Below are positions 19,594 to 28,865 of a DNA stretch of 64,000 nucleotides, piece by piece. The stretch is from NCBI GenBank assembly GCA_943788935.1, contig CALSSE010000005.1:124001-188000 (forward strand), given 5' to 3'. Position 1 is the first letter of the stretch. The number at the start of each line of letters is the position of its first letter. The translations under genes were made by a program, and so were the position numbers. The notes below the pieces were generated by a model, which was given only the letters and a program-made list of their open reading frames with translations, was not told the DNA's origin and did no database searches. The DNA is from an uncultured bacterium. Lineage in GTDB: Bacteria > Myxococcota_A > Bradymonadia > UBA7976 > VGTA01.

Positions 19594-19863
19594 CTAGAGG
19601 CTAAAGTCACCTCCGTCATCATCCTCGATGAGTGTCTCGATGAGTTCATTAACCTCACTCCGCGAGGTCTCTGTACTCTTTAAATCAACGCTAATCACTA
19701 AGGTGAGAGTAGACCCCTCACTCGCTGACGCGGGGAGAAGATCACTCGGTATATTAAGTTCTCGACTCGCGTTATTTACAGCTTGAAGAACCGACCAAGA
19801 CCCATCGATTTGATCGACTACCCACTGATGTTCTCGAGAGGTTTCCGGTTTCATTTCAGTCAT
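19594..19863 (-). CDS. DUF3006-like small protein
   Basis: An 89-residue acidic protein. The segment WVVDQIDGSWSVLQAV followed by NIPSDLLPASASEGS resembles the DUF3006 pattern (a short beta-barrel with WVVDRIEG and LPxxxxEGD). The C-terminus is Glu/Asp-rich. No signal peptide is seen. It lies between the aminotransferase and the 96-residue gene on the same strand and may share their transcript. Confidence 0.65.
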   Translation of the reverse strand: MTEMKPETSREHQWVVDQIDGSWSVLQAVNNASRELNIPSDLLPASASEGSTLTLVISVDLKSTETSRSEVNELIETLIEDDDGGDFSL

Positions 19864-19922
19864 CTCTATCTATCTCCTCAACCGATCGGTCTCTCAGTCC
19901 ATGAGTCTATAAGACCCGTGGT

Positions 19923-21242
19923 TTAGCCTTGTAGTTTAGCGTGAACCGCTCTAAGCGCCCGCTCAAGTTTAGGGAGACATTTCTCTACATCTTCCACACC
20001 AACCGCGCCTACGCTGAATCGGAACCACCCTAAGTTGACCTGATCCCCGAAGCAATCAAAGGGGATCACCGCGCAGTCTGCCTCCTCGAGGAGCATGAGT
20101 CTCACCGACTCAGCATTAGGAAAGCCGGGACGACCTATTAAATCAAACTTTACACTAAGATACATGGCTCCTTCAGGGGCGATGACATCCACTGGTAAAC
20201 CTTCATCTCGCCAAGTCGCGAAAGCGTCATGGAGTAGATTGAGACGTGTCTGAAGTTTATTAAGAAAAGTCTCTAAGAAACTCTCAATCGCTGAGGGATC
20301 GTTAAGGAGTCCCGCGGTCGCTAGTTGCTCTGGACGAGGTGCCCATGCGCCCATGTGGGTCATCAGCGCTTTGACTTTCGCAACGATATGGGGAGGCGCG
20401 ACCATCCAGCCTACTCGCAAGCCAGTACCCGAGAAGCATTTACTCACCGCGTCTGAGAAGAGAGTATAGCGAGCCATCTCTGGTCGAACTTGTGGTGGGG
20501 TGATGTGTTCGTGATCTCCAAAGGTCAACATCCAATAAACATGATCGTAAATGAGATAAAGGAGTCGCTCTCCTGCCTCTTCTCGACGGGCATTCTCCTC
20601 CACGATGAGGTCACAGATCTCGACGAGCTGCTGACGTCTAATCAAAGTCCCAGTGGGGTTCATCGGAGAACAAATCACTAAGAGACGAGCTCCCTCAAGA
20701 TGGGGTCGAAGTGAGCTCGCTGTGGGCATAAAGCCATCTTCTGGGCGACTTGGTATCGAGACCAATTGAGCGCCCACTAGCTGACTAAAATTATCGTTAT
20801 TCCAACCCGGTGCCGGAGCGAGAACCTTCTCTCCCTCGTTGATGAGACACTGATAAGCAGCGAAGAGTACCGGTCGTGCGCCCGATCCAACAACCACTGA
20901 GCTGACTGGATAGTTGAGACCGAATGATCGCTCGTAGTGATCTCGAATCGCTGAGCGAAGCTCGAGTAGGCCATCTGCTGGAGGATAATTTGTCTGGTCA
21001 TTGGCGAGAGCTTCACGGGCTCCCTCTTTGAGCAGATCAGGAACAGGGAAATGTTTCGGGTTAAAGTCACCCACAGTGAACTGAGTCACATCAGCGCCCG
21101 CGGCGATTCTCTCTCTCACTGAGTAAGAGATGGTGAGGATCTTGCTCGCCTTCATCCCGAGCGCGGTCTTGGAGAGGCTCAATGCATTCAGGTCTTGTGA
21201 GTCATCTCGGGGCTCAAAATAGGTAGAGAGATCAGTGCTCAT
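19923..21242 (-). CDS. PLP-dependent class I/II aminotransferase (aspartate aminotransferase-like)
   Basis: A cytoplasmic fold-type I pyridoxal phosphate enzyme of 439 residues. The cofactor lysine lies in LFSDAVSKCFSGTGLRVGW, the conserved Asn-Pro-Thr in CSPMNPTGTLI, and the Asp/Tyr pair in YLIYDHVYWML. The C-terminal FRFSVGAVG supplies the usual substrate-carboxylate Arg. This is typical of aspartate/aromatic aminotransferases; the amino donor cannot be decided. It follows lipA by about 60 bases on the same strand and might be read from the same transcript. Confidence 0.88.
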   Translation of the reverse strand: MSTDLSTYFEPRDDSQDLNALSLSKTALGMKASKILTISYSVRERIAAGADVTQFTVGDFNPKHFPVPDLLKEGAREALANDQTNYPPADGLLELRSAIRDHYERSFGLNYPVSSVVVGSGARPVLFAAYQCLINEGEKVLAPAPGWNNDNFSQLVGAQLVSIPSRPEDGFMPTASSLRPHLEGARLLVICSPMNPTGTLIRRQQLVEICDLIVEENARREEAGERLLYLIYDHVYWMLTFGDHEHITPPQVRPEMARYTLFSDAVSKCFSGTGLRVGWMVAPPHIVAKVKALMTHMGAWAPRPEQLATAGLLNDPSAIESFLETFLNKLQTRLNLLHDAFATWRDEGLPVDVIAPEGAMYLSVKFDLIGRPGFPNAESVRLMLLEEADCAVIPFDCFGDQVNLGWFRFSVGAVGVEDVEKCLPKLERALRAVHAKLQG

Positions 21243-21300
21243 AGAGAAGCTCCTTGGGAGAGTCTAATATGTATCGGGGTATATAGATTGAGGTACAAGA

Positions 21301-22236
21301 TTAAGATGGAGAGGGAACATCAAACGGACGGTGTGCCATATAACTTGAACGCACCATCGGCCCTGATTCCACATGCATAAAGCCCATCGATTGCCCGATG
21401 GACGCTAACCGCTCAAAAGACTCAGGTGTCACCCAGCGCTCAACGGGTAAGTGCTTGGTCGTCGGTGAGAGGAACTGACCTAAAGAGAGGATCTGGCAAC
21501 CGACCTCTCTCAGCTGCCACATGACATCCTCAACCTCTTCATCTTCTTCTCCTAAGCCCAGCATTAGGCCGGTTTTAGAGACTACATTTGGATATTCATG
21601 AATCCACTGTAGGACGTTGAGGGTCTGTTGGTAATTAGCTTGCGGACGTACTCTTCGATAGAGTCTAGGGATGGTCTCGGTGTTGTGGGCGACAATATGA
21701 GGTCCTGCAGCGAGCACCTCTTCGAGAGCCGGCCGGTTCCCTTGAAAATCAGGCACTAAGAGCTCTACTCGAGTCTCAGGAGAAGCCTCTCGAATCGCTC
21801 TCACCGTCTCCGCGAAGTGAGCTCCTCCTCCATCGGGGAGATCATCGCGGTTGACGCTAGTGATCACTGCATGTTTAACCTTCATCCGACGAATCGCCTC
21901 CGCCGTATGCTCGGGCTCAAGAGGGTCAAGTAGCCGTGGCGCTCCTTTGGTCACTGCACAGAAGCCACAACGTCGGGTACAGATGTCTCCCATTAGCATA
22001 AAGGTAGCGGTCCCCGCGCTCCAACACTCATCGATGTTTGGACAACGAGCCTCTTCACAGACCGTCACTAGATCGAGACCACTCTTTAGCTCCTCAATCT
22101 CCTTAAAGGTCTCATTACGCTGATAACGCACTCGCAGCCAATCAGGACGTGGGCCCGGCTCTCGCTTACGTACTCGAGGCGCTTTAGTCTGTTGATTCGA
22201 GCTTCGTGGCTCGGAGATACCGATGAGGTCACTCAT
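21301..22236 (-). CDS. lipA: Lipoyl synthase
   Basis: A radical-SAM enzyme that inserts two sulfurs into octanoyl groups on lipoyl domains. The auxiliary cluster cysteines are Cys60, Cys65 and Cys71 (CEEARCPNIDEC) and the radical-SAM cluster is CTRRCGFC (Cys86, 90, 93). The C-terminal VRSSYMAHR contains the conserved Ser ligand region. The 311 residues match the family. It overlaps lipB by ATGA, so the octanoylation and sulfur-insertion steps are translationally coupled and lie next to their E2 substrate gene. Confidence 0.97.
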   Translation of the reverse strand: MSDLIGISEPRSSNQQTKAPRVRKREPGPRPDWLRVRYQRNETFKEIEELKSGLDLVTVCEEARCPNIDECWSAGTATFMLMGDICTRRCGFCAVTKGAPRLLDPLEPEHTAEAIRRMKVKHAVITSVNRDDLPDGGGAHFAETVRAIREASPETRVELLVPDFQGNRPALEEVLAAGPHIVAHNTETIPRLYRRVRPQANYQQTLNVLQWIHEYPNVVSKTGLMLGLGEEDEEVEDVMWQLREVGCQILSLGQFLSPTTKHLPVERWVTPESFERLASIGQSMGFMHVESGPMVRSSYMAHRPFDVPSPS

Positions 22237-23069
22237 GAGGATTCCTGTTCATTCTGAGTGGCGTTGGCGATCATCTGTTGCAGGTCTTGTAGAGAGCGTT
22301 CTATCGGCTCACGCTGAAACAGACGACTAAACTGATTGATAAACTGGTCTTGAACTGTATGAAAGTCAACTAGAGGGTCTTGAGTGACCGGTTCGATCAC
22401 CGACTTATGGGGAGAGTGTGGAGAGTCAAGCTGAGGATCAAGTTGAGGGTCAAGTTGTGTCCGCTCGGCCCGCAGACTCGTTACGCCTTTATCGATGAGC
22501 CCGCAAGGTATAATCAGCTTAAAGTGAGAGAGGTCTGTATTCACATTAAAGCCAATACCATGATGAGTGACCCAACGACTCAGTCGCACACCGACAGCGC
22601 CCATCTTTCGATCGAGCTCACCCGGGGAGTCAGCCATTACCCAAGCACCCGGCGCTCCCTCCAAACGCTCACCCACGACCCCATATTCCGCCATCACCGA
22701 GATCATCCACTCCTCTAAAGTCCACACGTAGCGGCGGATATCGCGCATATCAACTTTGAGGTCAATGATCGGGTATGCGACGAGCTGTCCTGGTCCATGA
22801 TAAGTCGCGTCTCCTCCTCGATCAGTTTCGACTAACTCTATACCTTGGATGGAGAGTTCATCATGATCGATCAATAGGCTACCGGCGCCAACATTGCGGC
22901 CGTAAGTGATCACCGGATCGTGCTCGAGGAGCAACAAGGTATCATCGATCAGCCCTCTCTTACGGAGCCCTGCAACTTGACGTTGAAGCGCCCAACCCTC
23001 ACGGTAGGAGATACGTCCTAGACGACAAATGTTGACTTGAGGTCTAGGCTGTTTGAGGGATAAGCTCAC
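22233..23069 (-). CDS. lipB: Octanoyltransferase LipB
   Basis: Transfers octanoyl groups from acyl carrier protein to lipoyl domains. The signature TDRGGDATYHGPGQLVAYPI is present, the catalytic Cys lies in IPCGLIDKGVTSL and the Lys in DRKMGAVGVR. At 278 residues it is longer than usual (about 210-240), because the C-terminus adds a linker with LDPQLDPQLDSP repeats and a hydrophilic tail. It follows the E2 gene by 42 bases and overlaps lipA. Confidence 0.96.
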   Translation of the reverse strand: MSLSLKQPRPQVNICRLGRISYREGWALQRQVAGLRKRGLIDDTLLLLEHDPVITYGRNVGAGSLLIDHDELSIQGIELVETDRGGDATYHGPGQLVAYPIIDLKVDMRDIRRYVWTLEEWMISVMAEYGVVGERLEGAPGAWVMADSPGELDRKMGAVGVRLSRWVTHHGIGFNVNTDLSHFKLIIPCGLIDKGVTSLRAERTQLDPQLDPQLDSPHSPHKSVIEPVTQDPLVDFHTVQDQFINQFSRLFQREPIERSLQDLQQMIANATQNEQESS

Positions 23070-23111
23070 TCGCAGAATCTCGATCTTTAATGGGGCAAGG
23101 GGTCGGAGCGC

Positions 23112-24815
23112 TTAGAGCGCTGATTCATCGAAGCTCTCAAGGGTATTTTTGAGGTGCGTCATGAACTGGTCAGCGACCGCGCCATCAATCACGCGATGGT
23201 CAAAGCCGAGGGTAAGATAACCGCACAACTTGACCGCAAAGGTATCAACACCTTCAGGCGTCGTAATCACTTTAACCCTCTTCTCAATGGTACCGACTCC
23301 TAAGATCGCCACCGAAGGCTGAGGGATAATAGGTGTTCCCCACTGGCTACCAAAGATACCTGGGTTAGTGATAGAGAAGGTAAGTCCCGCCACTTCATCA
23401 GGCTTGAGCTTCTTACTTCGTGCTCGGCCGCCTAGATCAGCAATCTTCTTCGAGAGACCAATCATTGAGAGATCGTCAGCATTATGAATCACTGGGACGA
23501 GGAGTCCCCAATCTAGAGCGACGGCGATACCGAGATTGATGTCTCCTCGGTAAATGACGTTCTCCCCATCGTGACTAGCATTAACGATCGGGAAGGCCCG
23601 GAGAGCTTTCACAGTAGCTGCGGCCAGGAAGGTAGTGAAGGTGAGCTTGGCGCCCCGATCAACGTAAGACTGCTTATAGCGCTTACGTAGTTTGTCTACT
23701 TTACCGTAATCAACCTCGAAGCAAGTATGTACATGAGCGCTATACTGCTTCGATTCGACCATACGATCGCTGATCACCTGACGCATCTTGGACATCGGCT
23801 CCATGGTGTCGGCATCACGCATCCGAACAGGAACTTTCGGGATACCGAGAGGGACCGCGACGCCAGTAGCTGCTGGCGCTGCTTTAACCTTGGAAGCGGA
23901 TTGAGCCGCAGGGCTCGCTGCTGGAGCGACCGCTGCTTGAGCGTCTCGTTGGGCGGCGCCGGAGGCGATATATGCCTCGATATCGCGCTTGGTGACTCGG
24001 CCATCGAGGCCACTCCCTGTGATACGGGAGATCTCAATCCCATGCTCTGCCGCTATTTTACGAACCACCGGAGTACTGCGAACTCGACGGAGCTCGCTAG
24101 CGCTCATCTGAGATCTAGGGAGATCTGCTACTGGCGCCGCTAAAGGGGCTGAAGTGGCAGGTGATGCGCTCACAGGAGCGCTAAGGGCTGCTGAGACTGG
24201 GGCTGCTGAGACTGGAGCTGCTGAGACTGGCGCCGCTGAGAGAGATGCCCCTGGAGCACCTATTTTAGCGACGACTACGCCTACCTCTACCGTCTCTCCT
24301 TCATTGGTGATGATCTCTAAGAGAACACCCCCTTCTGGGGCCGGGATCTCGGCATCTACTTTATCAGTAGTGATCTCAAAGATAGGCTCATCACGCTCTA
24401 CGGTGTCGCCAACCTTCTTTAACCAGCGGACAATTGTCCCCTCAGCAACCGACTCTCCCATCTGAGGCATAATGACGTCAAAAGCGGGACCTGCAGCGGC
24501 TGGAGCGGTGGCTGCCGCTGGCTGAGCAGCAGTCTCTGTGACCGACTCAGTGGCCGGCGCAGATGGGCTAACCTCACCAGCCTCACCAAGAACGGCGACG
24601 ACGACACCAACCTCTACGGTGTCACCCTCATGAGCTCGGATCTCCAAGAGTACGCCAGCCTCCGGTGCAGGGATTTCTGCGTCTACTTTGTCTGTGGTGA
24701 TCTCAAAAATAGGCTCATCGCGCTCTACGGTGTCGCCTACCTTCTTTAACCAGCGAACAATGGTCCCCTCAGCGACCGACTCTCCCATCTGGGGCATGAT
24801 GACTTGGTGTGCCAT
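23112..24815 (-). CDS. 2-oxoacid dehydrogenase E2, dihydrolipoamide acyltransferase
   Basis: The E2 core of a 2-oxoacid dehydrogenase complex, 567 residues. Two lipoyl domains (about 1-80 and 112-190) each have the attachment lysine in TTDKVDAEIPAP (Lys43 and Lys152). A peripheral-subunit-binding domain follows (RRVRSTPVVRKIAAEHGI, then GSGLDGRVTKRDIEAYI), then the catalytic domain with FGSQWGTPIIPQPSVAILG and DHRVIDGAVADQFM. Ala/Pro/Ser linkers join them, including three near-identical APVSA units. The motifs do not settle whether the substrate is pyruvate, 2-oxoglutarate or a branched-chain 2-oxoacid. The two lipoyl domains are almost identical, showing a recent internal duplication. Confidence 0.93.
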   Translation of the reverse strand: MAHQVIMPQMGESVAEGTIVRWLKKVGDTVERDEPIFEITTDKVDAEIPAPEAGVLLEIRAHEGDTVEVGVVVAVLGEAGEVSPSAPATESVTETAAQPAAATAPAAAGPAFDVIMPQMGESVAEGTIVRWLKKVGDTVERDEPIFEITTDKVDAEIPAPEGGVLLEIITNEGETVEVGVVVAKIGAPGASLSAAPVSAAPVSAAPVSAALSAPVSASPATSAPLAAPVADLPRSQMSASELRRVRSTPVVRKIAAEHGIEISRITGSGLDGRVTKRDIEAYIASGAAQRDAQAAVAPAASPAAQSASKVKAAPAATGVAVPLGIPKVPVRMRDADTMEPMSKMRQVISDRMVESKQYSAHVHTCFEVDYGKVDKLRKRYKQSYVDRGAKLTFTTFLAAATVKALRAFPIVNASHDGENVIYRGDINLGIAVALDWGLLVPVIHNADDLSMIGLSKKIADLGGRARSKKLKPDEVAGLTFSITNPGIFGSQWGTPIIPQPSVAILGVGTIEKRVKVITTPEGVDTFAVKLCGYLTLGFDHRVIDGAVADQFMTHLKNTLESFDESAL

Positions 24816-24845
24816 TCTTGGCTTCTCCTCTGCTCAAGTGATTAC

Positions 24846-24860
24846 GTGAGTCAGACTCAC
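24846..24860. promoter_or_regulatory. 15-bp palindrome upstream of the E2 gene
   Basis: GTGAGTC and GACTCAC flank a single A, 31 bases upstream of the E2 start in the gap after E1-beta. A TTGTCT hexamer lies about 28 bases further upstream on the minus strand, so an internal promoter with an operator is possible but unproven. Confidence 0.4.
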
Positions 24861-24942
24861 ATATCTGAGTATATTACGATAGACAAAAGTGTAGTTTATG
24901 AGTGGTTCTCGTCGCTCATCATGAGAGTCGTTAAGGACGACA

Positions 24943-25977
24943 TTAATAGTTGACCAGATCTCGAGCGGCGTCAATGATCGCTCCAACGCTCGGAGCGAAG
25001 ACCCCTTCGAGCTGAGCGTGATAAGGGACGGGGGTGTTAGGAGCGGTGAGTCTCTTGACAGGAGCGTCGAGCCACTCGAAGGCTCCCTCTTGAATGAGGG
25101 CGGTAATCTCACCGGCGAGGCCGCTATTTTGGGTATCCTCATGAATAATGAGCACCCTCCCACTCTTCTTGACAGCGGCGTTAATCCCCTCTCGATCTAA
25201 AGGTGAGAGCGTCCTCAGATCTAGGATCTGCACCTCTATCCCCGAAGCGCTGAGCGTCTCTGCGGCTTCAATGCATCGGTGAACCATCGCTCCATAGGTG
25301 ATCATCACCATATCTTCACCAGATCGAACTTGGCGTGCTTCACCTAGCTTTGCTAAACGCTCTAACTCTTCACCCACCGGGAGGTGATCTCTGAGCATAG
25401 GTGCTCTATACAGCGCTTTATGCTCTATGAATATGACCGGGTCTGGATCAGCGATTGACGCTCTCAGCAGAGCATAAGCGTCGCGTACCGAGCTTGGAGC
25501 CACCACCTTAAGCCCAGCGGTCTTGGTAAAATAGACCTCAATACTCTGAGAGTGAAACGGACCACCTCCGACCAGCCCTCCTCCCGGACCTCTGATCACG
25601 ATAGGGACGCTCGCTCCCCACCGATAATGACATTTAGCGGCAAAGTTGGTGAGCTGATTAAAGCCGCAAGAGATGAAATCCATAAACTGCATCTCTACAA
25701 CCGGACGCATTCCCATTAACGCGGCACCAATAGCCGCCCCGATGATCCCTCCCTCAGCAATTGGAGTATCGATCACTCTCTCTGCTCCATAACGCTCCAA
25801 CATTCCCTCTGTGAGCTTGAAGGCTCCTCCATAAGTACCGATATCCTCACCGATCAAAAACAGGTTGGGACGAGATTCAAGCTCATCAGTCAGCGCTGCT
25901 CTCAAGGCCTCAAGATAAGTGAGTTCTTTATGTTTTGGATCTAATGTCAATGGTGCCTGTGGTGAGGGAGGGGTCAC
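24943..25977 (-). CDS. 2-oxoacid dehydrogenase E1 component, beta subunit
   Basis: The 344-residue thiamine-diphosphate-dependent E1-beta subunit. Visible family motifs are LFLIGEDIGTYGGAFKLTEG, TPIAEGGIIGAAIGAAL, FMDFISCGFNQLTNFAAK and GPGGGLVGGGPFHSQSIE. The C-terminal transketolase-like domain ends near TAPNTPVPYHAQLE. The start is GTG, with GAGGAG seven bases upstream. E1-beta needs an E1-alpha partner, which is not adjacent and not found in the window. It lies between lpdA and the E2 gene. Confidence 0.93.
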   Translation of the reverse strand: MTPPSPQAPLTLDPKHKELTYLEALRAALTDELESRPNLFLIGEDIGTYGGAFKLTEGMLERYGAERVIDTPIAEGGIIGAAIGAALMGMRPVVEMQFMDFISCGFNQLTNFAAKCHYRWGASVPIVIRGPGGGLVGGGPFHSQSIEVYFTKTAGLKVVAPSSVRDAYALLRASIADPDPVIFIEHKALYRAPMLRDHLPVGEELERLAKLGEARQVRSGEDMVMITYGAMVHRCIEAAETLSASGIEVQILDLRTLSPLDREGINAAVKKSGRVLIIHEDTQNSGLAGEITALIQEGAFEWLDAPVKRLTAPNTPVPYHAQLEGVFAPSVGAIIDAARDLVNY

Positions 25978-26052
25978 GCTGCTGCTCCTCGAGGAGAGAT
26001 CATCTCTAGGTAGGGTGTGAACAGATATTTAAGAGAGCTCAAGGGCAGCTCA

Positions 26053-27474
26053 TCACATGTGAATCGCATGCCCTAATGTAGCATGTGCGGCCTCATGCAT
26101 AGACTCAGCGAGGGTAGGATGAGCGTGGATAGTGTTCACCAACTCATCAACTGTGCACTCTAGCTTTAAGAGAGGACCCGCCTCGGCGATCAGATCAGTA
26201 GCGCGAGGTCCAATAATGTGAACTCCCAAGATCTGATTATATTTTGCCTCAGCGACGATCTTCACGAAGCCTGCAGTTTGGTTGATCACCTTGGCCTTAC
26301 CGACTGCGCTGAAAGGGAATTTGCCGACTTTAAGCTCATACCCTGCCTCACGCGCTTTGGCCTCTGTTAAGCCGAGACTCCCGATCTCAGGGGAGGAGTA
26401 TGTACAGCCCGGGACTTGATTGTAGTCGATGGGTTGAGGAGTCTTTCCCGCCATATGTTCTACAGCGAGAATACCCTCAGCGCTCGCGGCGTGAGCCAAT
26501 AAAGGCTTACCGGCGAGTATGTCACCAATCGCATAAACATTGGGCTCTCCGGTTTGATTATATTCGTTCACGTGAACGAATCCTCGCTCTACCTCAACCT
26601 TGGTGCTCTCTAAGCCGAGCCCCTCTGTCACTGGAGCACGACCGACCGCGACGAGGAGGTGGGAAGCGCGTACATCGATCGCTTTCCCTCCGTCTTGAGG
26701 CTCAAGTCGAGCGATCACTCCACCCTCCGCCTTCTCGACTTTCGCTAGCTTAGTCGCGGTGTGTACCTTGATCCCTCGTTTGCGATAGATCTTACCGAAT
26801 TCTTTAGAGACTTCTTCATCTTCTACCGGTACGAGACGATCAGCGAGCTCAACGACGGTGACTTCACAGCCAAAACTTCGGAATACGCTCGCGAACTCAA
26901 CACCGACAGCGCCAGCGCCGAGAACCAAGAGATGCTTAGGCATGGTCTTAAGCTCTAACATTTCATCACTAGTAAGTACTGAGACCCCATCAACGTCAAC
27001 GCCTGGTATACGTCGGGGGACTGATCCTGTGGCGAGTAGAACATGCTTGGTCTCTAAATAAAGGTCACCATCAGCGCCGCTTACCTTGACTCGACGCTGT
27101 CCTCTAGGCGTGGTCCCCGCTAGGCTACCGAAGCCATAGTGAGTGTCTACTTTATTCTTCTTCATAAGATACTGGACGCCGCCAGCATTTTGACTCACGA
27201 CCTTCTCTTTGCGCTTAAGCACAGCAGAGAGATCAATGCTAACCTCTCCCACAGAGATACCAAACTCATCGGCGTGACGAGCGTGATCTGCGATTTCAGC
27301 AGACTCTAACATACTCTTAGTGGGGATACAGCCTCTAAGGAGACAGGTGCCCCCCAAACGTTGATCTTTCTCAACGATGGCGACCTTCATCCCTAGTTGG
27401 CTGGCGCGAATAGCGCTCACATAGCCTCCTGGACCTGCTCCAATCACAACAACATCATACTGATTATTACTCAT
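26053..27474 (-). CDS. lpdA: Dihydrolipoamide dehydrogenase (E3)
   Basis: The flavoprotein that reoxidises the lipoyl group of E2 and passes electrons to NAD. The FAD-binding loop is VIGAGPGGYVSA, the redox-active disulfide Cys44/Cys49 lies in GGTCLLRGCIPTK, and a second nucleotide-binding loop is VLGAGAVGVEFASVF. The catalytic His is in HAHPTLAESMHEA. Length, 473 residues, is normal. It is the first gene of the lpdA-E1beta-E2-lipB-lipA series, with gaps short enough for co-transcription. Confidence 0.96.
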   Translation of the reverse strand: MSNNQYDVVVIGAGPGGYVSAIRASQLGMKVAIVEKDQRLGGTCLLRGCIPTKSMLESAEIADHARHADEFGISVGEVSIDLSAVLKRKEKVVSQNAGGVQYLMKKNKVDTHYGFGSLAGTTPRGQRRVKVSGADGDLYLETKHVLLATGSVPRRIPGVDVDGVSVLTSDEMLELKTMPKHLLVLGAGAVGVEFASVFRSFGCEVTVVELADRLVPVEDEEVSKEFGKIYRKRGIKVHTATKLAKVEKAEGGVIARLEPQDGGKAIDVRASHLLVAVGRAPVTEGLGLESTKVEVERGFVHVNEYNQTGEPNVYAIGDILAGKPLLAHAASAEGILAVEHMAGKTPQPIDYNQVPGCTYSSPEIGSLGLTEAKAREAGYELKVGKFPFSAVGKAKVINQTAGFVKIVAEAKYNQILGVHIIGPRATDLIAEAGPLLKLECTVDELVNTIHAHPTLAESMHEAAHATLGHAIHM

Positions 27475-27670
27475 CTAGAGCGCTCCTTTACCCTAACCAA
27501 ACTCAACACTGGCCGATCGATGATTGGGTCCCATTAACGGAGACTCTAAATGATCTCACTGGTGATCCCAAAATATGTGGCTGTTTTAACCCTTCCCAAG
27601 ATAGATTGCAAGCGAGGATGAATGGTTAAGTCCTATTCAAGAGCGTCATCTATAATGAGAGACCTCGCCT

Positions 27671-28561
27671 CTAGTCTACATCAGGAGTAAAACATAGATC
27701 AAACCACCCCTCGTTCTCTTCTGAATCAACTTTTGCAGCTTGAGTAACGTCAGGACTTGACGACGATTCTTCCTGCCTTAGGTTGGCCTCTTGTTGAGAG
27801 ACCTCTATCAGGCTTTCATCGATCAATCGTTTATAGAGTTTGAGCGCATCTAGAGCGCCGATCGGGTTCATAAATAAAAGAGTATGAAGAGAGGTATAGC
27901 CAGCGCATTGCTGAAGCGCGAACGCCACTTCAGAAGAATCACTCGGAAGAGGGGATCGAGTGGCTATTGGACATTCGGTTAGCGGAGGGAACCTCCTCAA
28001 TAACATTTTTACTTCGTCTTGTTGGCGAAAGGCTTCTAAGAGTAACCCTTGTGTGTCAATATTAAGATTAAGAGGCAAATCTGACTCTAGATAGTCACTC
28101 AGTGAAAAGAGATCAAAGTGAGGAGAGGAATCTTCTTCGTTATCCTCATTACGATTACGCATGAGCGCATACTGTAGAGTCAGCAATGCTTGATCTTTAA
28201 GCGCTTTAATCAGCTCTTGACGATCGATCACTCCGGAAGAGATGAGTGCATCTCCAAGGCGCTGCCCCTCTAAATTTGAGAGAATCTTACTGAGCCGAAA
28301 TTCAGTGAGTGAGCCTCGACGAATCAGAATAGCGCCGAGCCTATGGTAAGGGTTTGAGCTGCTCACATAAGCGACATACCCATTAGAAAAATAGAGACTC
28401 ACCGGGTATCGCCTTATGTCTTCTCGACTGCTGTCTAAACGCAACAGCGCGCGGCGTCGACTCTGATGAAGAAGACTAATAATATCGGTTAATAGTGCAT
28501 CATCTACGAGGTGACCGCTCATAATATGAGCAGGGGAGGGGACTGAAGCTGGGAGAGACAT
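27671..28561 (-). CDS. PATAN (DUF4388) domain protein
   Basis: The N-terminal 110 residues fit the PATAN/DUF4388 domain: IMSGHLVDDALLTDIISLLH, then RRRALLRLDSSRED, VSLYFSNGYVAYVSS and RLGAILIRRGSLTEFRLSKI. The rest is helical and acidic at the C-terminus, with no recognised effector domain. PATAN proteins occur widely in Myxococcota and related bacteria in signalling contexts. No adjacent kinase or response regulator was seen. About 200 bases separate it from lpdA. Confidence 0.75.
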   Translation of the reverse strand: MSLPASVPSPAHIMSGHLVDDALLTDIISLLHQSRRRALLRLDSSREDIRRYPVSLYFSNGYVAYVSSSNPYHRLGAILIRRGSLTEFRLSKILSNLEGQRLGDALISSGVIDRQELIKALKDQALLTLQYALMRNRNEDNEEDSSPHFDLFSLSDYLESDLPLNLNIDTQGLLLEAFRQQDEVKMLLRRFPPLTECPIATRSPLPSDSSEVAFALQQCAGYTSLHTLLFMNPIGALDALKLYKRLIDESLIEVSQQEANLRQEESSSSPDVTQAAKVDSEENEGWFDLCFTPDVD

Positions 28562-28865
28562 GTTCTTTTCCTACTCTATCTAGGCGGCTTTGACGACTTT
28601 TATGACTTTGTTTACAGAGCATCATGAATACTTCGGCATGACTTGTGCAAGCCTTAGAGAATAGTTTCTTAAACCTATGACCTAAATTCTCCCTTGCAGA
28701 CCCTCATGAATCGGGTGTAAACAGGCGCACACCAAAAAATAATCTGTTTAGCATATCTCACAAAGTGGAGCACTAGCACTCCACAAGAGATTATCAGATC
28801 ACATAATTGGTAGCCTATTACTCCAAATGAGCCATACAGCTTCTAGCTGAACAGAGAGTAAGATA
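28562..28865. other. Divergent intergenic region
   Basis: A 304-base region between divergent genes, so it should hold two promoters. A partial inverted repeat GTGGAG-8-CTCCAC occurs near 28767. I see no convincing small gene or RNA structure. Confidence 0.5.
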
